Assembly: GCA_049323755.1 (NCBI GenBank) | Contig: JBMOPE010000005.1 | Span: 37,484 to 101,483 of the forward strand | Direction: 5' to 3' | Length of the DNA: 64,000 nucleotides | From: BRHc4a sp049323755 | Lineage (GTDB): Bacteria; Bacillota; Desulfotomaculia; Desulfotomaculales; Desulfocucumaceae | In this document: positions 8,168 through 16,739 of the stretch, one piece after another | How positions within the stretch are numbered: the stretch's first letter is position 1 | How the letters are laid out: the number at the start of each line of letters is the position of its first letter | Made by a program: the position numbers and the translations under genes | Notes under the pieces: model-generated | Seen by the model: the letters and a program-made list of their open reading frames with translations, nothing else | Told to the model about the DNA's origin: nothing | The model's database searches: none

Positions 8168-9544
8168 ATGAAATACAATATGGCGATCATAGGGGGCGGC
8201 CCTGGAGGGTATGTTGCAGCCATCAGGGCTGCCCAGTCGGGTGCCCGTGTTGCCCTGATTGAGAAGGGAAACTTGGGTGGAACATGCCTTAACCATGGGT
8301 GCATACCCACAAAAAGCCTTGCAGCCGGGGTGTCATTACTGCAGTCTCTGCGCCGGGGGCCGGAATTAGGTATCAGCACAGGGGGAGTAACTGTAAATCT
8401 GGGTCACCTCATTGAAAGAAAAAATATGGTTGTAAATAGGCTGGTCCAGGGAGTGGAGTATCTTATCAAAAAGAACAATGTTGATCTGTTCAGGGGGTAT
8501 GCCCGGCTGTCCGGAAAAGGCAAAATATCCGTTAAGGGGCCGGACCTGTACCTTGAATTGGAGGCAGAAAACATCGTTCTGGCCACCGGCACCGTTCCTT
8601 ATCTCGACAAGGCCATGGGATATGACGGAAAAAGGGTGATCACATCCGATGAGGCCCTCAACCTTACTGCAGTTCCGGACAGAATGCTTATTATTGGCGG
8701 TGGGGTTATTGGCTGTGAGTTTGCAAGTATATATGCCGCACTTGGATCAAAGATAACTATTATTGAAATATTGCCCTATATATTGCCTAACATGGATAGG
8801 GAAATCTCCCGACTGATGCAGGGTCTGATGAGACGTCGGGGGATAACCATAAAAACCGGGGCGAAGATCCAGGAGGTAAAAAAGCAGGAAGCTACAGTAA
8901 CCGCCTGTCTTGAAGGCGGGGAGGAAATAACTGCTGATATTGCTCTTATATCAACAGGTAGGTTAAATAACCTGAAAAATATAGGATTGGAAGTAACAGG
9001 GCTGGCCATTGGTGACAGAGGCGAGGTTCTGGTTAATAAAAGAATGGAAACAACGGAAAAAGGTATTTATGCAGTGGGAGACATTGTGGGCAAGATGCAG
9101 CTTGCTCACGTTGCTTCGGCTCAGGGTGTGGTGGCTGCCGATAATATAATGGGAGTGCCCAGTGAGATGGATTACCGGGTAGTGCCTTCCTGTATATTTA
9201 CGTACCCCGAAGTCGGTACAGTGGGCATAAACACCCAGGAGGCAGAAATCTTGGGGATTCCATATAAAACAGGAAAATTTCCATTTGTCGCCAGCGGAAA
9301 GGCCCAGGCTATTGGTGAGACCGAGGGTTTTGTAAAGGTTTTGGCGCACAGGGATACCGATAAAATATTAGGTGTTCATATTGCAGGCCCCCGCGGCTCA
9401 GATCTGATTGCTGAGGCAGCCCTGGCCATGCGATTGGGAGCAACCGCAAAACAGCTGGCCCAAACCATCCATGCTCACCCGACCCTTACTGAGTCCCTGG
9501 TGGAGGCATGTGAAGCGGTTTACGGCAGGAGCATCCATATGTGA
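8168..9544 (+). CDS. lpdA: Dihydrolipoyl dehydrogenase (E3)
   Basis: 458 residues, usual E3 length. FAD motif IIGGGPGGYVAAIRAAQ at the N-terminus, redox-active disulfide in GGTCLNHGCIPTK, second dinucleotide site IIGGGVIGCEFASIYAALG, FAD-closing motif GIYAVGDIVG, and C-terminal active-site HAHPTLTE with the His-Glu pair. It reoxidises dihydrolipoyl groups with NAD+. lipB starts 10 bases downstream and a free lipoyl-domain protein follows, so this set looks like a lipoyl module. No E1 or E2 gene is in the window. Confidence 0.95.
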   Translation: MKYNMAIIGGGPGGYVAAIRAAQSGARVALIEKGNLGGTCLNHGCIPTKSLAAGVSLLQSLRRGPELGISTGGVTVNLGHLIERKNMVVNRLVQGVEYLIKKNNVDLFRGYARLSGKGKISVKGPDLYLELEAENIVLATGTVPYLDKAMGYDGKRVITSDEALNLTAVPDRMLIIGGGVIGCEFASIYAALGSKITIIEILPYILPNMDREISRLMQGLMRRRGITIKTGAKIQEVKKQEATVTACLEGGEEITADIALISTGRLNNLKNIGLEVTGLAIGDRGEVLVNKRMETTEKGIYAVGDIVGKMQLAHVASAQGVVAADNIMGVPSEMDYRVVPSCIFTYPEVGTVGINTQEAEILGIPYKTGKFPFVASGKAQAIGETEGFVKVLAHRDTDKILGVHIAGPRGSDLIAEAALAMRLGATAKQLAQTIHAHPTLTESLVEACEAVYGRSIHM

Positions 9545-9554
9545 GGTGGTATTC

Positions 9555-10223
9555 GTGTTTAGGGAATGCCGTGTTATTTGCCTTGGTCTGTGTGATTACA
9601 AAGAGGCGTACATGTTGCAAAAACAGCTTTTATGCAGGCGAATTGGGCAAAGAGTCCAGGATACTCTTGTTCTGATGCAGCATCCTTCTGTTTTTACCAT
9701 AGGGAGAAGGGGAAGCAGAAAAAACATAATTGTTAATCCTGAGGTGTTGTATCGTGAGGGGATTTTGATTTATGAGGCTGACCGGGGAGGGGATATAACA
9801 TATCACGGGCCGGGCCAGCTGGTGGCCTATCCGATACTGGACCTTAACCGGCATGGCAGGGATGTGGCCCGGGTAATTAACATGTACGAGGAAGCAGTTA
9901 TTAAAACACTGGCAGGGTTTAATATTGAAGGAAGCAGGATTCCTGAATATCCGGGGGTTTGGGTTGGTAATGAAAAGATATCTGCCGTTGGTATAGGGAT
10001 AAGCAACTGGGTTACCTATCACGGCTTTTCCATAAATATAAATACATACCTGAAACATTTCAGCTACATTATTCCCTGTGGCATTAAAGACCGGGGCATA
10101 ACTTCCATGGAAAAAATACTGGGAAGGAAAGTTGACGAAATTTCTGTTGAAGAGGAACTGGTCAAGGCCTTTGGTGATACCTTCAACCTTGAAATGAAAT
10201 ATCAGGTTAAAGAGCAGGCTTAA
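9555..10223 (+). CDS. lipB: Lipoyl(octanoyl) transferase
   Basis: Moves octanoate from acyl-carrier protein to a lysine of lipoyl domains. The frame runs back into lpdA, but GTG 9555 with GAGGTGG six bases before it is the likely start (222 residues, the family length). Motifs: RGGDITYHGPGQLV, the catalytic lysine in EKISAVGIGI, WVTYHG, and the catalytic cysteine in IIPCGI. It sits between lpdA and a lipoyl-domain protein, which is probably its substrate. Lipoyl synthase (LipA) is not seen nearby. Confidence 0.94.
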   Translation: MFRECRVICLGLCDYKEAYMLQKQLLCRRIGQRVQDTLVLMQHPSVFTIGRRGSRKNIIVNPEVLYREGILIYEADRGGDITYHGPGQLVAYPILDLNRHGRDVARVINMYEEAVIKTLAGFNIEGSRIPEYPGVWVGNEKISAVGIGISNWVTYHGFSININTYLKHFSYIIPCGIKDRGITSMEKILGRKVDEISVEEELVKAFGDTFNLEMKYQVKEQA

Positions 10224-10329
10224 TATGAAATGCTTTACATAATATATTTCTTCAGAGTTGTAATCAATTGATTTTGAGAATACATTAATAATATTGAAAT
10301 CTATAAAACTTAATGTAGAGGTGTATTTT

Positions 10330-10563
10330 ATGGATGTAAAGCTGCCTTTTTTGTCCGAGGGAGTGGAAAGCTGCACTGTTTCCTTCTGGCAGGTTTCCCT
10401 GGGAGACCACGTTCAGGAGGACGATGACCTGGTAGAGATGCAGACAAGTAAGGCTCTTTTTAATGTTCCTTCTCCGGTTTCCGGAATTGTTACCGAAATA
10501 ATGGTAAATGAAGGTGATGAGGTCAGGGTTGGGGATACTATTTGTATAATAAATGAAGAATAG
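10330..10563 (+). CDS. Free-standing lipoyl/biotinyl-carrier domain protein
   Basis: 77 residues from ATG 10330 (AGAGGTG 7 bases upstream). An upstream in-frame ATG at 10294 lacks a ribosome site. The whole protein is one lipoyl domain: LPFLSEGVESCTVSFWQV at the start, the modified lysine in EMQTSKALFNVPSP (usual pattern D-K-A; here S-K-A), then GIVTEIMVNEGDEV and a closing hairpin. It has no E2 catalytic domain or subunit-binding segment. Next to lpdA and lipB it is presumably lipoylated and serves as a carrier for an unlinked enzyme. Biotinylation is less likely given the lack of AMKM. Confidence 0.88.
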   Translation: MDVKLPFLSEGVESCTVSFWQVSLGDHVQEDDDLVEMQTSKALFNVPSPVSGIVTEIMVNEGDEVRVGDTICIINEE

Positions 10564-10694
10564 GCATAATCGGAGCCAGGAGAATTCCCCGGTCTGAACC
10601 GTTTTTAAGTTCTCTTGAGTTTTTTTTGTGTCATTTAGGTTTTGGTGTGGTAAAATGTTTCATATGACAAAAAGTAAATCGGGGGAATAGTAAA

Positions 10695-11195
10695 ATGAAA
10701 CACACCCTTGCCGTTCTGGTACTCAACAAGCCTGGAGTATTGGCCCGTATTGCAGGTCTTTTAAGCAGGCGGGTATTCAATATTGAAAGTATTGCAGCCG
10801 GATATACCGAGGAGCCTGATATAACCCGCATTACAATAGTTGTGCAGGGTGATGATCATATACTGGACCAGGTGATAAAACAGCTGTCAAAGCTGGTAGA
10901 TGTCATAAAAATTCAGGAACTGGAAGGACGGGAATCCATCGAAAGGGAGCTTGCCCTTATAAAGGTTAAGGCTCATGCCGACAGGCGGTCGGATATAGTT
11001 GATATTGTCAACATATTCAGGGCCAATATTGTTGACGTAAACCGGGAAACAATGGTAATTGAGCTAACCGGGGATGAGCAAAAAATAAATGCCCTTTATG
11101 CTGTTTTGGAAGACCACGGCATAGTTGAAATGGTGCGGACGGGAAATATTGCCCTGTCAAGAAATCCAGTTGCCATAAAACACTGTATTGAATAA
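10695..11195 (+). CDS. ilvH: Acetolactate synthase small (regulatory) subunit
   Basis: 166 residues. N-terminal ACT domain (about 1-75; NKPGVLARIAGLLSRRVFNI) and the C-terminal ALS small-subunit domain (about 85-160). It binds valine and tunes the catalytic subunit of branched-chain amino acid synthesis. Unusually, no ilvB lies next to it. GGGGGA precedes the ATG, and a TAAAAT -10-like box with GTGTCA 17 bases upstream lies at 10628-10656. Confidence 0.94.
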   Translation: MKHTLAVLVLNKPGVLARIAGLLSRRVFNIESIAAGYTEEPDITRITIVVQGDDHILDQVIKQLSKLVDVIKIQELEGRESIERELALIKVKAHADRRSDIVDIVNIFRANIVDVNRETMVIELTGDEQKINALYAVLEDHGIVEMVRTGNIALSRNPVAIKHCIE

Positions 11196-11244
11196 TTATT
11201 TCATTGATATATAATGAAATTGTTATTTTAAAAAATTGCTTAAT

Positions 11245-11281
11245 AAGCTGGAGTTTATTCAAACTACAGCTTCCTTTTTTT
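11245..11281 (+). terminator. Intrinsic terminator after ilvH
   Basis: Stem AAGCTGGAGTTT/AAACTACAGCTT with one mismatch and ATTC loop, followed by CC and seven T. The remaining gap to 11495 shows nothing else clear. Confidence 0.82.
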
Positions 11282-11495
11282 GACTGGAGGATTTTCTGTT
11301 CCAGCCGGAGAAATATAATGTATGCCTGCCCATAAATACAAGTGGCTTGCGTCGTGATACTGACATAAATAAAGAATTATATGTTTATAATATATATACG
11401 GGACATTAAATTTTAGCCATGCTACAGGTCTTGTCAAAGGAAGCGTTTTATCTTGTGGCCATGACAGGCATAAAAGCTCAGGGGGTGTATTTTGA

Positions 11496-11768
11496 TTGAC
11501 TCAGGTAAAAAGGATTATGATAAGCCTTCCCGACAGCCTGCTGGCTGAAGTTGACGGCATTGCAGCAGCAGAAAGACTCAACAGGAGCGAGTTTATTCGC
11601 GAGGCAATGAAGCTTTATATATCGGAAAGAAAGCGCCGCATGCTGCGTGAACAGATGAAGTCGGGTTATATTGAGATGGCTAGAATTAATCTCTCACTGG
11701 CTATGGAGCAATACCATCTGGAGGCTGAGGCTACTTCTCCCTTTGAGCCTATTGTGGAGGCTAAATAA
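11496..11768 (+). CDS. MazE/EndoAI-type antitoxin (ribbon-helix-helix)
   Basis: 90 residues from a TTG start with GGGGGTG 8 bases upstream. The N-terminal ribbon-helix-helix (KRIMISLPDSLLAEVDGIA, then NRSEFIREAMKLY) binds DNA as a dimer. The C-terminal acidic tail would block the toxin. The toxin gene starts 2 bases after the stop, as in the Bacillus ndoAI-ndoA pair. Probably autoregulates the operon. Confidence 0.9.
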   Translation: MTQVKRIMISLPDSLLAEVDGIAAAERLNRSEFIREAMKLYISERKRRMLREQMKSGYIEMARINLSLAMEQYHLEAEATSPFEPIVEAK

Positions 11769-11770
11769 CA

Positions 11771-12121
11771 ATGCTTGTCCGACGCGGTGATGTATTTTTT
11801 GCAGAGTTAAGCCCTGTTGTAGGTTCAGAACAGGGCGGAACAAGGCCGGTTTTGATTTTGCAAAATGATATTGGCAATATGTACAGCCCTACTACTATAG
11901 TAGCGGCAATTACTTCACAGATTTCCAAGGCCAAGCTTCCCACACATATTGAAATGCACAAGGAGGACGGAGGACTTGAAAGAGACTCGGTCATACTTCT
12001 TGAGCAAATAAGGACAATAGATAAAAGCAGGCTGATGGAAAAAGTAGCTACCCTTAACGAAGAAATGATGAGAAAAGTCAATCAGGCTATGGAGATTAGT
12101 CTTGGCCTGGTGGAGTTATAG
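11771..12121 (+). CDS. ndoA: MazF/EndoA-type mRNA endoribonuclease toxin
   Basis: 116 residues, the EndoA length. MLVRRGDVFFAELSPVVGSE and GGTRPVLILQND give the PemK/MazF core with the catalytic arginine region. IVAAITSQISKAKLPTH and ERDSVILLEQIRTIDKSRL are typical of the Firmicute EndoA branch, which cuts single-stranded mRNA at UACAU-like sites. The specificity of this protein was not determined. Co-transcribed with the antitoxin and followed by a terminator. Confidence 0.94.
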   Translation: MLVRRGDVFFAELSPVVGSEQGGTRPVLILQNDIGNMYSPTTIVAAITSQISKAKLPTHIEMHKEDGGLERDSVILLEQIRTIDKSRLMEKVATLNEEMMRKVNQAMEISLGLVEL

Positions 12122-12138
12122 CATGAATGTGTAGACAG

Positions 12139-12163
12139 GCACCTCTGACAGGGGTGCTTTTAT
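12139..12163 (+). terminator. Intrinsic terminator after the toxin gene
   Basis: Stem GCACCTC/GGGGTGC, loop TGACA, then TTTTAT. Confidence 0.8.
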
Positions 12164-12218
12164 AATTTATCTAATATTGGTTGTTATATCCCATAGTGAT
12201 TAAAAAGGAGGTATTGCC

Positions 12219-12947
12219 ATGAGGCCCTTAATTGGTATTACCTGCTCCCTGGATGAAGAAAAAGGCTGTTACTGTATTGGGAAAATGTACGCCGAAGCTG
12301 TAGAAGCGGGAGGTGGAATTCCTGTTCCCCTTGCCTACAGCTCTGATGAAAACGTTTTAAAAGGAGTATCCAGAATACTAAATGGTCTGATCCTATCGGG
12401 GGGAGGGGATGTAGATCCGGTTTATTTCGGTGAGGAGCCTGTACCCGCAGTAGGAGAAGTCTGTCCTGACAGAGATATGTTTGAAATAAACATGGCCAGG
12501 CGGGCTCTTAAAAATAATATTCCGGTGCTGGGAATATGCAGGGGAATGCAGGTGCTCAATATCGCTGCAGGCGGTGATATATTCCAGGATATAGGTAACA
12601 GGCCGGGAGGTCCTGGGATAAAACATTTTCAACAGGCCCCCCGGTGGCATCCCACACACCAGATAAATATTGATAAGGGAACAGTGCTTGCTTCCATTTT
12701 AGGTGAGGGACCTATAAGAGTGAATAGTTACCACCACCAGGCGGTTCGAAACCCGGCCCCCGGTTTTATTATTTCGGCCAGATCCCAGGACGGGCTGGCC
12801 GAGGCTATTGAGTCGGGGAATTACCTGTTTGCTCTGGGAATTCAATGTCATCCCGAGACATTGTGGCAAAGAAGGCCGGCTTTTCTAGCTTTGTTTAAAA
12901 GATTGGTGGAAGTTGCTTCTGGAAAGGGGACACACCTGCCGGAGTAG
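12219..12947 (+). CDS. Class I glutamine amidotransferase-like hydrolase (peptidase C26, PuuD-like)
   Basis: 242 residues. Nucleophile cysteine in LGICRGMQVLN and His-Glu in QCHPE form the triad. LILSGGGDVDPVYFGEEP is characteristic of gamma-glutamyl-GABA hydrolase-like proteins. Likely removes a gamma-glutamyl group from a polyamine-type conjugate or a related amide. The substrate is unknown, and no puu genes are adjacent. Own ribosome site AAAAAGGAGGT. Confidence 0.85.
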   Translation: MRPLIGITCSLDEEKGCYCIGKMYAEAVEAGGGIPVPLAYSSDENVLKGVSRILNGLILSGGGDVDPVYFGEEPVPAVGEVCPDRDMFEINMARRALKNNIPVLGICRGMQVLNIAAGGDIFQDIGNRPGGPGIKHFQQAPRWHPTHQINIDKGTVLASILGEGPIRVNSYHHQAVRNPAPGFIISARSQDGLAEAIESGNYLFALGIQCHPETLWQRRPAFLALFKRLVEVASGKGTHLPE

Positions 12948-13084
12948 AATTTAAGAATATTGTTTATAACTAGTTAATAGTTATTCGATAAATTTTGCAC
13001 ATTTTCAGGTAGATTGTTAAGAAGAATGTTAAGCTGGGTTGTTGCAATATGTCAAAATTGATAGAAACAACAGGAGGTGCAATA

Positions 13085-14263
13085 TTGTTAGCAATAGCAG
13101 GTGGAAAGGTTTTAACCATGGCTGATAAGGCTTTTGAAGTAGGGACCGTTATAATCAAAGGTGCAACGATATGTGATGTGGTGGAAGGAATAGTGGAGCC
13201 CGAAGGATGGGAAATTGTAAATGCCCGCGGCAAAATTGTTCTTCCGGGCCTTATTGATGCACACTGCCACGTTGGAATAGTAGAAGAGATATACCGTGTG
13301 GAAGGTGATGATGCCAATGAAATCACCGATCCGGTAACTCCTCACCTGAGGGCGGTGGATGCTGTTAACCCGTATGACCTGGGATTTAGCGACGCGCTGT
13401 CAGGGGGTGTAACCACTGTTGTAATCGCTCCAGGCAGCGCCAATATAGTCGGGGGAGAAATGGTTGCCATGAAAACATGGGGGCCTACAGTGGATGACAT
13501 GATTTTGAAATCCCCTGTGGGCCTTAAAGCAGCCCTGGGTGAAAATCCAAAGCGGAGCTATGGAAGCCGGCAGAAGGCTCCTTATACCAGGATGGCTTCA
13601 GCCGCTATTTTAAGGGATTCGCTGGTTAAGGCCATTGATTATATGCGAAAGTGCGATTTGGCCTCGGAAGGGAAGGGGGAAAAACCTGACAGGGACCTTA
13701 AAATGGAGTCGCTGGTGAGGGTTATTAAGGGTGAGATTCCCCTGAGGGTTCACTCGCACAGGGCTGATGACATAATGACAGCCGTAAGGATAGCAAGGGA
13801 GTTTAATTTAAAGCTTATTATAGAACATTGCACGGAAGGATATAAGGTTGCTGAGGAGCTGGCCAGAAACGGAGTTAAGGCGGTTATTGGCCCTGTCATA
13901 GGAAACCGGGCCAAGGTTGAACTGCAGGGAATTTCCCTGGAAACAGGAAAAATACTGGCCGAAAAAGGGGTAGATTTTGCTATAATGACTGATCACCCGG
14001 TTGTTCCCATTCAATATCTTGCCATTTCGGCCGCCCTTTCGGTCAGAGGAGGGCTGGACGAAGAAAAAGCGCTCAGGGCGGTGACTGCTGATGCTGCCGG
14101 GATACTGGGGCTTAAAGACCGCATTGGCAGTATCGAGGCGGGTAAGGACGCTGATATTGCCGTATTTAACGGGCATCCTTTTGATGTAAGAAGCCGCGTG
14201 GAGAGAGTGTTGGTTTCAGGTCGTATTGTGTATGATAATGTTGATATATGTAACATTAAGTAA
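13085..14263 (+). CDS. Metal-dependent amidohydrolase (imidazolonepropionase-related)
   Basis: About 392 residues from TTG 13085, chosen because AGGAGGT lies 6 bases upstream; the earlier ATG 13049 has no such site. Beta-sandwich start MLAIAGGKVLTMADKAFEVG, then metal ligands HCH in LPGLIDAHCHVG, a histidine in RVHSHRADD, EHCTEG, and the aspartate in MTDHPVV. Ends with the composite-domain strand AGKDADIAVFNGHPFD. Cytosolic hydrolase of a C-N bond; the substrate cannot be told from sequence. Confidence 0.85.
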   Translation: MLAIAGGKVLTMADKAFEVGTVIIKGATICDVVEGIVEPEGWEIVNARGKIVLPGLIDAHCHVGIVEEIYRVEGDDANEITDPVTPHLRAVDAVNPYDLGFSDALSGGVTTVVIAPGSANIVGGEMVAMKTWGPTVDDMILKSPVGLKAALGENPKRSYGSRQKAPYTRMASAAILRDSLVKAIDYMRKCDLASEGKGEKPDRDLKMESLVRVIKGEIPLRVHSHRADDIMTAVRIAREFNLKLIIEHCTEGYKVAEELARNGVKAVIGPVIGNRAKVELQGISLETGKILAEKGVDFAIMTDHPVVPIQYLAISAALSVRGGLDEEKALRAVTADAAGILGLKDRIGSIEAGKDADIAVFNGHPFDVRSRVERVLVSGRIVYDNVDICNIK

Positions 14264-14370
14264 TATAAGATAGGTTGCATTATAATACAATTCGAGTCGA
14301 AAAAAAGGAGATAATGATATATTTTGAGCTTAATTGCGTTATGCAAAAAATATATTAAATAGTCATTTTA

Positions 14371-14399
14371 GAAGGATATTTTGATATAATGTAGAACTT
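14371..14399 (+). promoter_or_regulatory. Candidate sigma-H promoter of the Spo0F-like gene
   Basis: GAAGGATAT (14371-14379) fits the sigma-H -35 pattern RNAGGAWWW. After 11 bases GTAGAACTT (14391-14399) fits -10 RNNGAATWW with one mismatch. A TATAAT at 14385-14390 could instead be a sigma-A -10, but its -35 region is weak. Bacillus spo0F is known to use sigma-H. Confidence 0.5.
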
Positions 14400-14458
14400 T
14401 AATTAAAACGTGCAAATTAATTATTTGCTGTGTCTAATGTTGTCGGGAGGATTAGGAG

Positions 14459-14869
14459 ATGAAGAAAAGGAAGTTGGATGTGCTGGTGGTTGATGACCAG
14501 CCAGGGGTACGTTATCTGCTGGATGTCATTATAGCGGAGGAGGGACATCGCGTAAGGTTGGCTAAAAACGGGTATGAAGCTGTAGAGGCTGTGAAAGCTT
14601 CAAGACCGGACCTGGTCATTATGGATGTCAGAATGCCTCAAATGGGCGGAATTGAGGCATTGGGAAAAATAAAAATAATTTCTCCGGAAACCGAAGTTAT
14701 TCTAATGACTGCGTACGTTTCAGACGAAACTGTCCAAATGGCGCTGAAAAAAGGAGCCCTTTGTTGTTTTACAAAACCATTTGATGTTGAAGGGATTAAG
14801 TCTTTTATAATGGACTTTTCCATCAAGTTATCGGGGCAGATGAAAAGTATGCCGGCAGTTGTGTGTTAA
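14459..14869 (+). CDS. spo0F: Single-domain response regulator, Spo0F-like
   Basis: 136 residues, receiver domain only. Acidic pair in VLVVDDQPGVRYLL, phosphoacceptor in DLVIMDVRMPQMGG, threonine in VILMTAY, lysine in CFTKPFDV. No output domain follows, as in Spo0F, which relays phosphate between sporulation kinases and Spo0B or directly to Spo0A. The C-terminal about 20 residues extend beyond the Bacillus protein. The candidate sigma-H promoter supports the assignment. It could be another stand-alone CheY-like protein. Confidence 0.75.
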   Translation: MKKRKLDVLVVDDQPGVRYLLDVIIAEEGHRVRLAKNGYEAVEAVKASRPDLVIMDVRMPQMGGIEALGKIKIISPETEVILMTAYVSDETVQMALKKGALCCFTKPFDVEGIKSFIMDFSIKLSGQMKSMPAVVC

Positions 14870-14893
14870 GGCAAAACCCTTTTGTATAGGATC

Positions 14894-14921
14894 AAAAAAA
14901 GACCCAGGGAGGGTCTTTTTT
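14894..14921. terminator. Bidirectional terminator between spo0F and holA
   Basis: GACCC/GGGTC stem with AGGGA loop, flanked by seven A and six T, so it can serve both convergent genes. Confidence 0.85.
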
Positions 14922-14933
14922 ACTTATTTCTGG

Positions 14934-16019
14934 TCATTTTTTCTGACGTCTGACGTCCAATGACCGATGACTATTAATACAAAGACTTAGTATAAGTGAC
15001 TCCATACCTGGCAGGAATTCCTGTCTCCCGGATTTAACCGCAATGTCAAGGTTATGCAAAATATTAAGTGCTTTTATTAACTGATCTTTGTTGAAATTTT
15101 TCTGCTGTGAAGCCATTTTCTTTGCTACAAAGGGGTGAATGCTTAGGAGTTGTCCTAGATCAGCTGCCCTGCTTCCGGAACTTAATGCTTCCCCGGCCCG
15201 GAGGATTAATCTTATTTGCCGGGCTACCATTGACAGGATTACCTGGGGGGGGTGTTTCTGCAGCAACAGGCGGTTAATCCCTTCGATTGCCCTTTTTGCA
15301 TTCCTTTCACCAATGGCGTCAACCACGGCAAAAACATCTTCCTCAGGGTTTGTAGGGGTTGTTGCCAGAATATCTGCCCGGGTTATTGTTTTGTTATCTC
15401 CTGAATAAGCTATAAGCTTTTGCATTTCCATGGACAATGACTGTAGAGTGTGTCCCGATCTGGCCAGTATTTCAGCAGCCGCTCCGGGCTCCAGGGTTTT
15501 GCCTGCAAGTCTTGCCTGTTTTTCCAGCCACACTGTCAGGTCCGCCGCTGTAAGAAGCGTAAATTCTATTGTTTTACCGGCTTTGGAGATTTCTTTGAAA
15601 ATCTTTTTTCTTTTATCAACAGTTTCCCCGGCGTCTATAATAAGGCAGGTGCTGGGGCTGGGACTGCCCAGGTATTCCATTAAAGAAATCTCATCAGCCT
15701 GCGGAGGGCTGTCCTTTTCTTGTCCGGCACTGTTTCCGGTCCCTTTTTTGGCTGCAAACAACTTTATATTTTTAACCACTATGACTCTTTTTTCTGAAAA
15801 CAAAGGACCTGTTAAAGCCAGTGACACTATACCCGGAATTGATGTTTCTTCCGCATTAACTGACATGAAATTGAAATCATCTGCACCTCCGGGCAGGAGG
15901 GCTTCCTTTATCCTCTTAGCAGCCTCACGCCTCAGGTAATTCTCAGGCCCGAAGAATAGATAAACCGGGTAAGATTTCCCCTGTTTCAGTTCACTTACTA
16001 GATCCAAAAAGTATTTCAT
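14934..16019 (-). CDS. holA: DNA polymerase III delta subunit
   Basis: 361 residues. Clamp-loader subunit that opens the sliding clamp. KQGKSYPVYLFFGPENYLRREA is the degenerate nucleotide-binding start, and the C-terminal domain has the QIRLILRAGEALSS segment typical of HolA. Position next to rpsT on the same strand is the conserved Firmicute order. Ends 13 bases before the convergent terminator. Confidence 0.9.
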   Translation of the reverse strand: MKYFLDLVSELKQGKSYPVYLFFGPENYLRREAAKRIKEALLPGGADDFNFMSVNAEETSIPGIVSLALTGPLFSEKRVIVVKNIKLFAAKKGTGNSAGQEKDSPPQADEISLMEYLGSPSPSTCLIIDAGETVDKRKKIFKEISKAGKTIEFTLLTAADLTVWLEKQARLAGKTLEPGAAAEILARSGHTLQSLSMEMQKLIAYSGDNKTITRADILATTPTNPEEDVFAVVDAIGERNAKRAIEGINRLLLQKHPPQVILSMVARQIRLILRAGEALSSGSRAADLGQLLSIHPFVAKKMASQQKNFNKDQLIKALNILHNLDIAVKSGRQEFLPGMESLILSLCINSHRSLDVRRQKK

Positions 16020-16031
16020 CTTACCTTTTTC

Positions 16032-16337
16032 CTATGGCTCCAATTTTTTGATAACTGCTTCCACCTTTCCGGACATGGTTAATTCCCTGTCTCTTCGATC
16101 ATCTATCCTTATGGTGGTTAATACCCTTAAAGCTCCGGATAAAAAGGGCTGCTCATGCATCTTTCTGATTACTTTTAATATAGTTTCCAGGTCTCCCTCC
16201 AGAACTGTTCCCATTGGGTTTAGCTGGAAGCTGATGTTTTTTTCTTCCTTAACTACTTTCAGGCAGCCCGCAACGAATTGGCTAAGGCCAGGTGTTTCTG
16301 TTCCAATGGGGACTATGCTAACTTCTACCACTGCCAT
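16032..16337 (-). CDS. MTH1187/YkoF-type thiamine-binding protein
   Basis: 101 residues. VEVSIVPIGTETPGLSQFVA and QLNPMGTVLEGDLETILKVI match the small ferredoxin-like family (DUF77) that binds thiamine-like ligands as a tetramer. Lies 12 bases upstream of holA on the same strand, an unusual partner. No thiamine transport or salvage genes are nearby, so the link to thiamine rests on the family only. Confidence 0.85.
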   Translation of the reverse strand: MAVVEVSIVPIGTETPGLSQFVAGCLKVVKEEKNISFQLNPMGTVLEGDLETILKVIRKMHEQPFLSGALRVLTTIRIDDRRDRELTMSGKVEAVIKKLEP

Positions 16338-16379
16338 ATTAAAACACCTCTTTCTGTAAATTATATTATCTATAGAAAA

Positions 16380-16406
16380 GGAAAACCACCCTCTTTCGAC
16401 GGGTGG
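16380..16406 (-). terminator. Intrinsic terminator after rpsT
   Basis: On the minus strand, stem CCACCC/GGGTGG (16386-16406) followed by TTTTCC. Confidence 0.75.
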
Positions 16407-16413
16407 ATATCTT

Positions 16414-16686
16414 CTAGCTTTGTGCTGTCTGGTTATTAAATCTTTTGGTAAGGCGAGATTTTTTACGGGCTGCTGTGTTTTTATGTAAAATGCCCTTCGT
16501 CACAGCCTTGTCAATTGCGACCAGTGCACGCTGCAGCTTGGCCTTGGAATCTTCTGTCGACTTGCCGGCCATCGCCTCGTCAAACCTTCTGACTGTGGTC
16601 CTGAGCTTTGATTTTAGCATTGCATTGCGCAGGGTTTTCTTGCGGATAATTTCCACTCTTTTTTCGGCTGATTTAATATTCGGCAA
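16414..16686 (-). CDS. rpsT: 30S ribosomal protein S20
   Basis: 90 residues. The frame extends three residues further, but TTG 16686 is preferred: it gives the canonical MPNIKSAEKR start and lies 8 bases after GGGAGG; ATG 16689 (spacing 5) is also possible. Lysine/arginine-rich helical protein (TLRNAMLKSKLRTTVRRFDE, KNTAARKKSRLTKRFN) that binds 16S rRNA. Confidence 0.94.
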   Translation of the reverse strand: MPNIKSAEKRVEIIRKKTLRNAMLKSKLRTTVRRFDEAMAGKSTEDSKAKLQRALVAIDKAVTKGILHKNTAARKKSRLTKRFNNQTAQS

Positions 16687-16710
16687 CATTCTCACCTCCC
16701 AACAGGCACA

Positions 16711-16739
16711 ATTGTATCATGGCAAAAACAAAAATGCAA
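16711..16739 (-). promoter_or_regulatory. Promoter of rpsT
   Basis: On the minus strand TTGCAT, 17-base spacer, TACAAT with an extended -10 TG. Confidence 0.75.

Noticed and set aside
9408..9554. Extended N-terminus for LipB
   Set aside because: The extension is out-of-frame lpdA coding sequence; GTG 9555 has a proper ribosome site and gives the family length.
15430..15939. Long antisense frame within holA
   Set aside because: It lies wholly opposite a well-supported gene, has no ribosome site and no recognisable domain.
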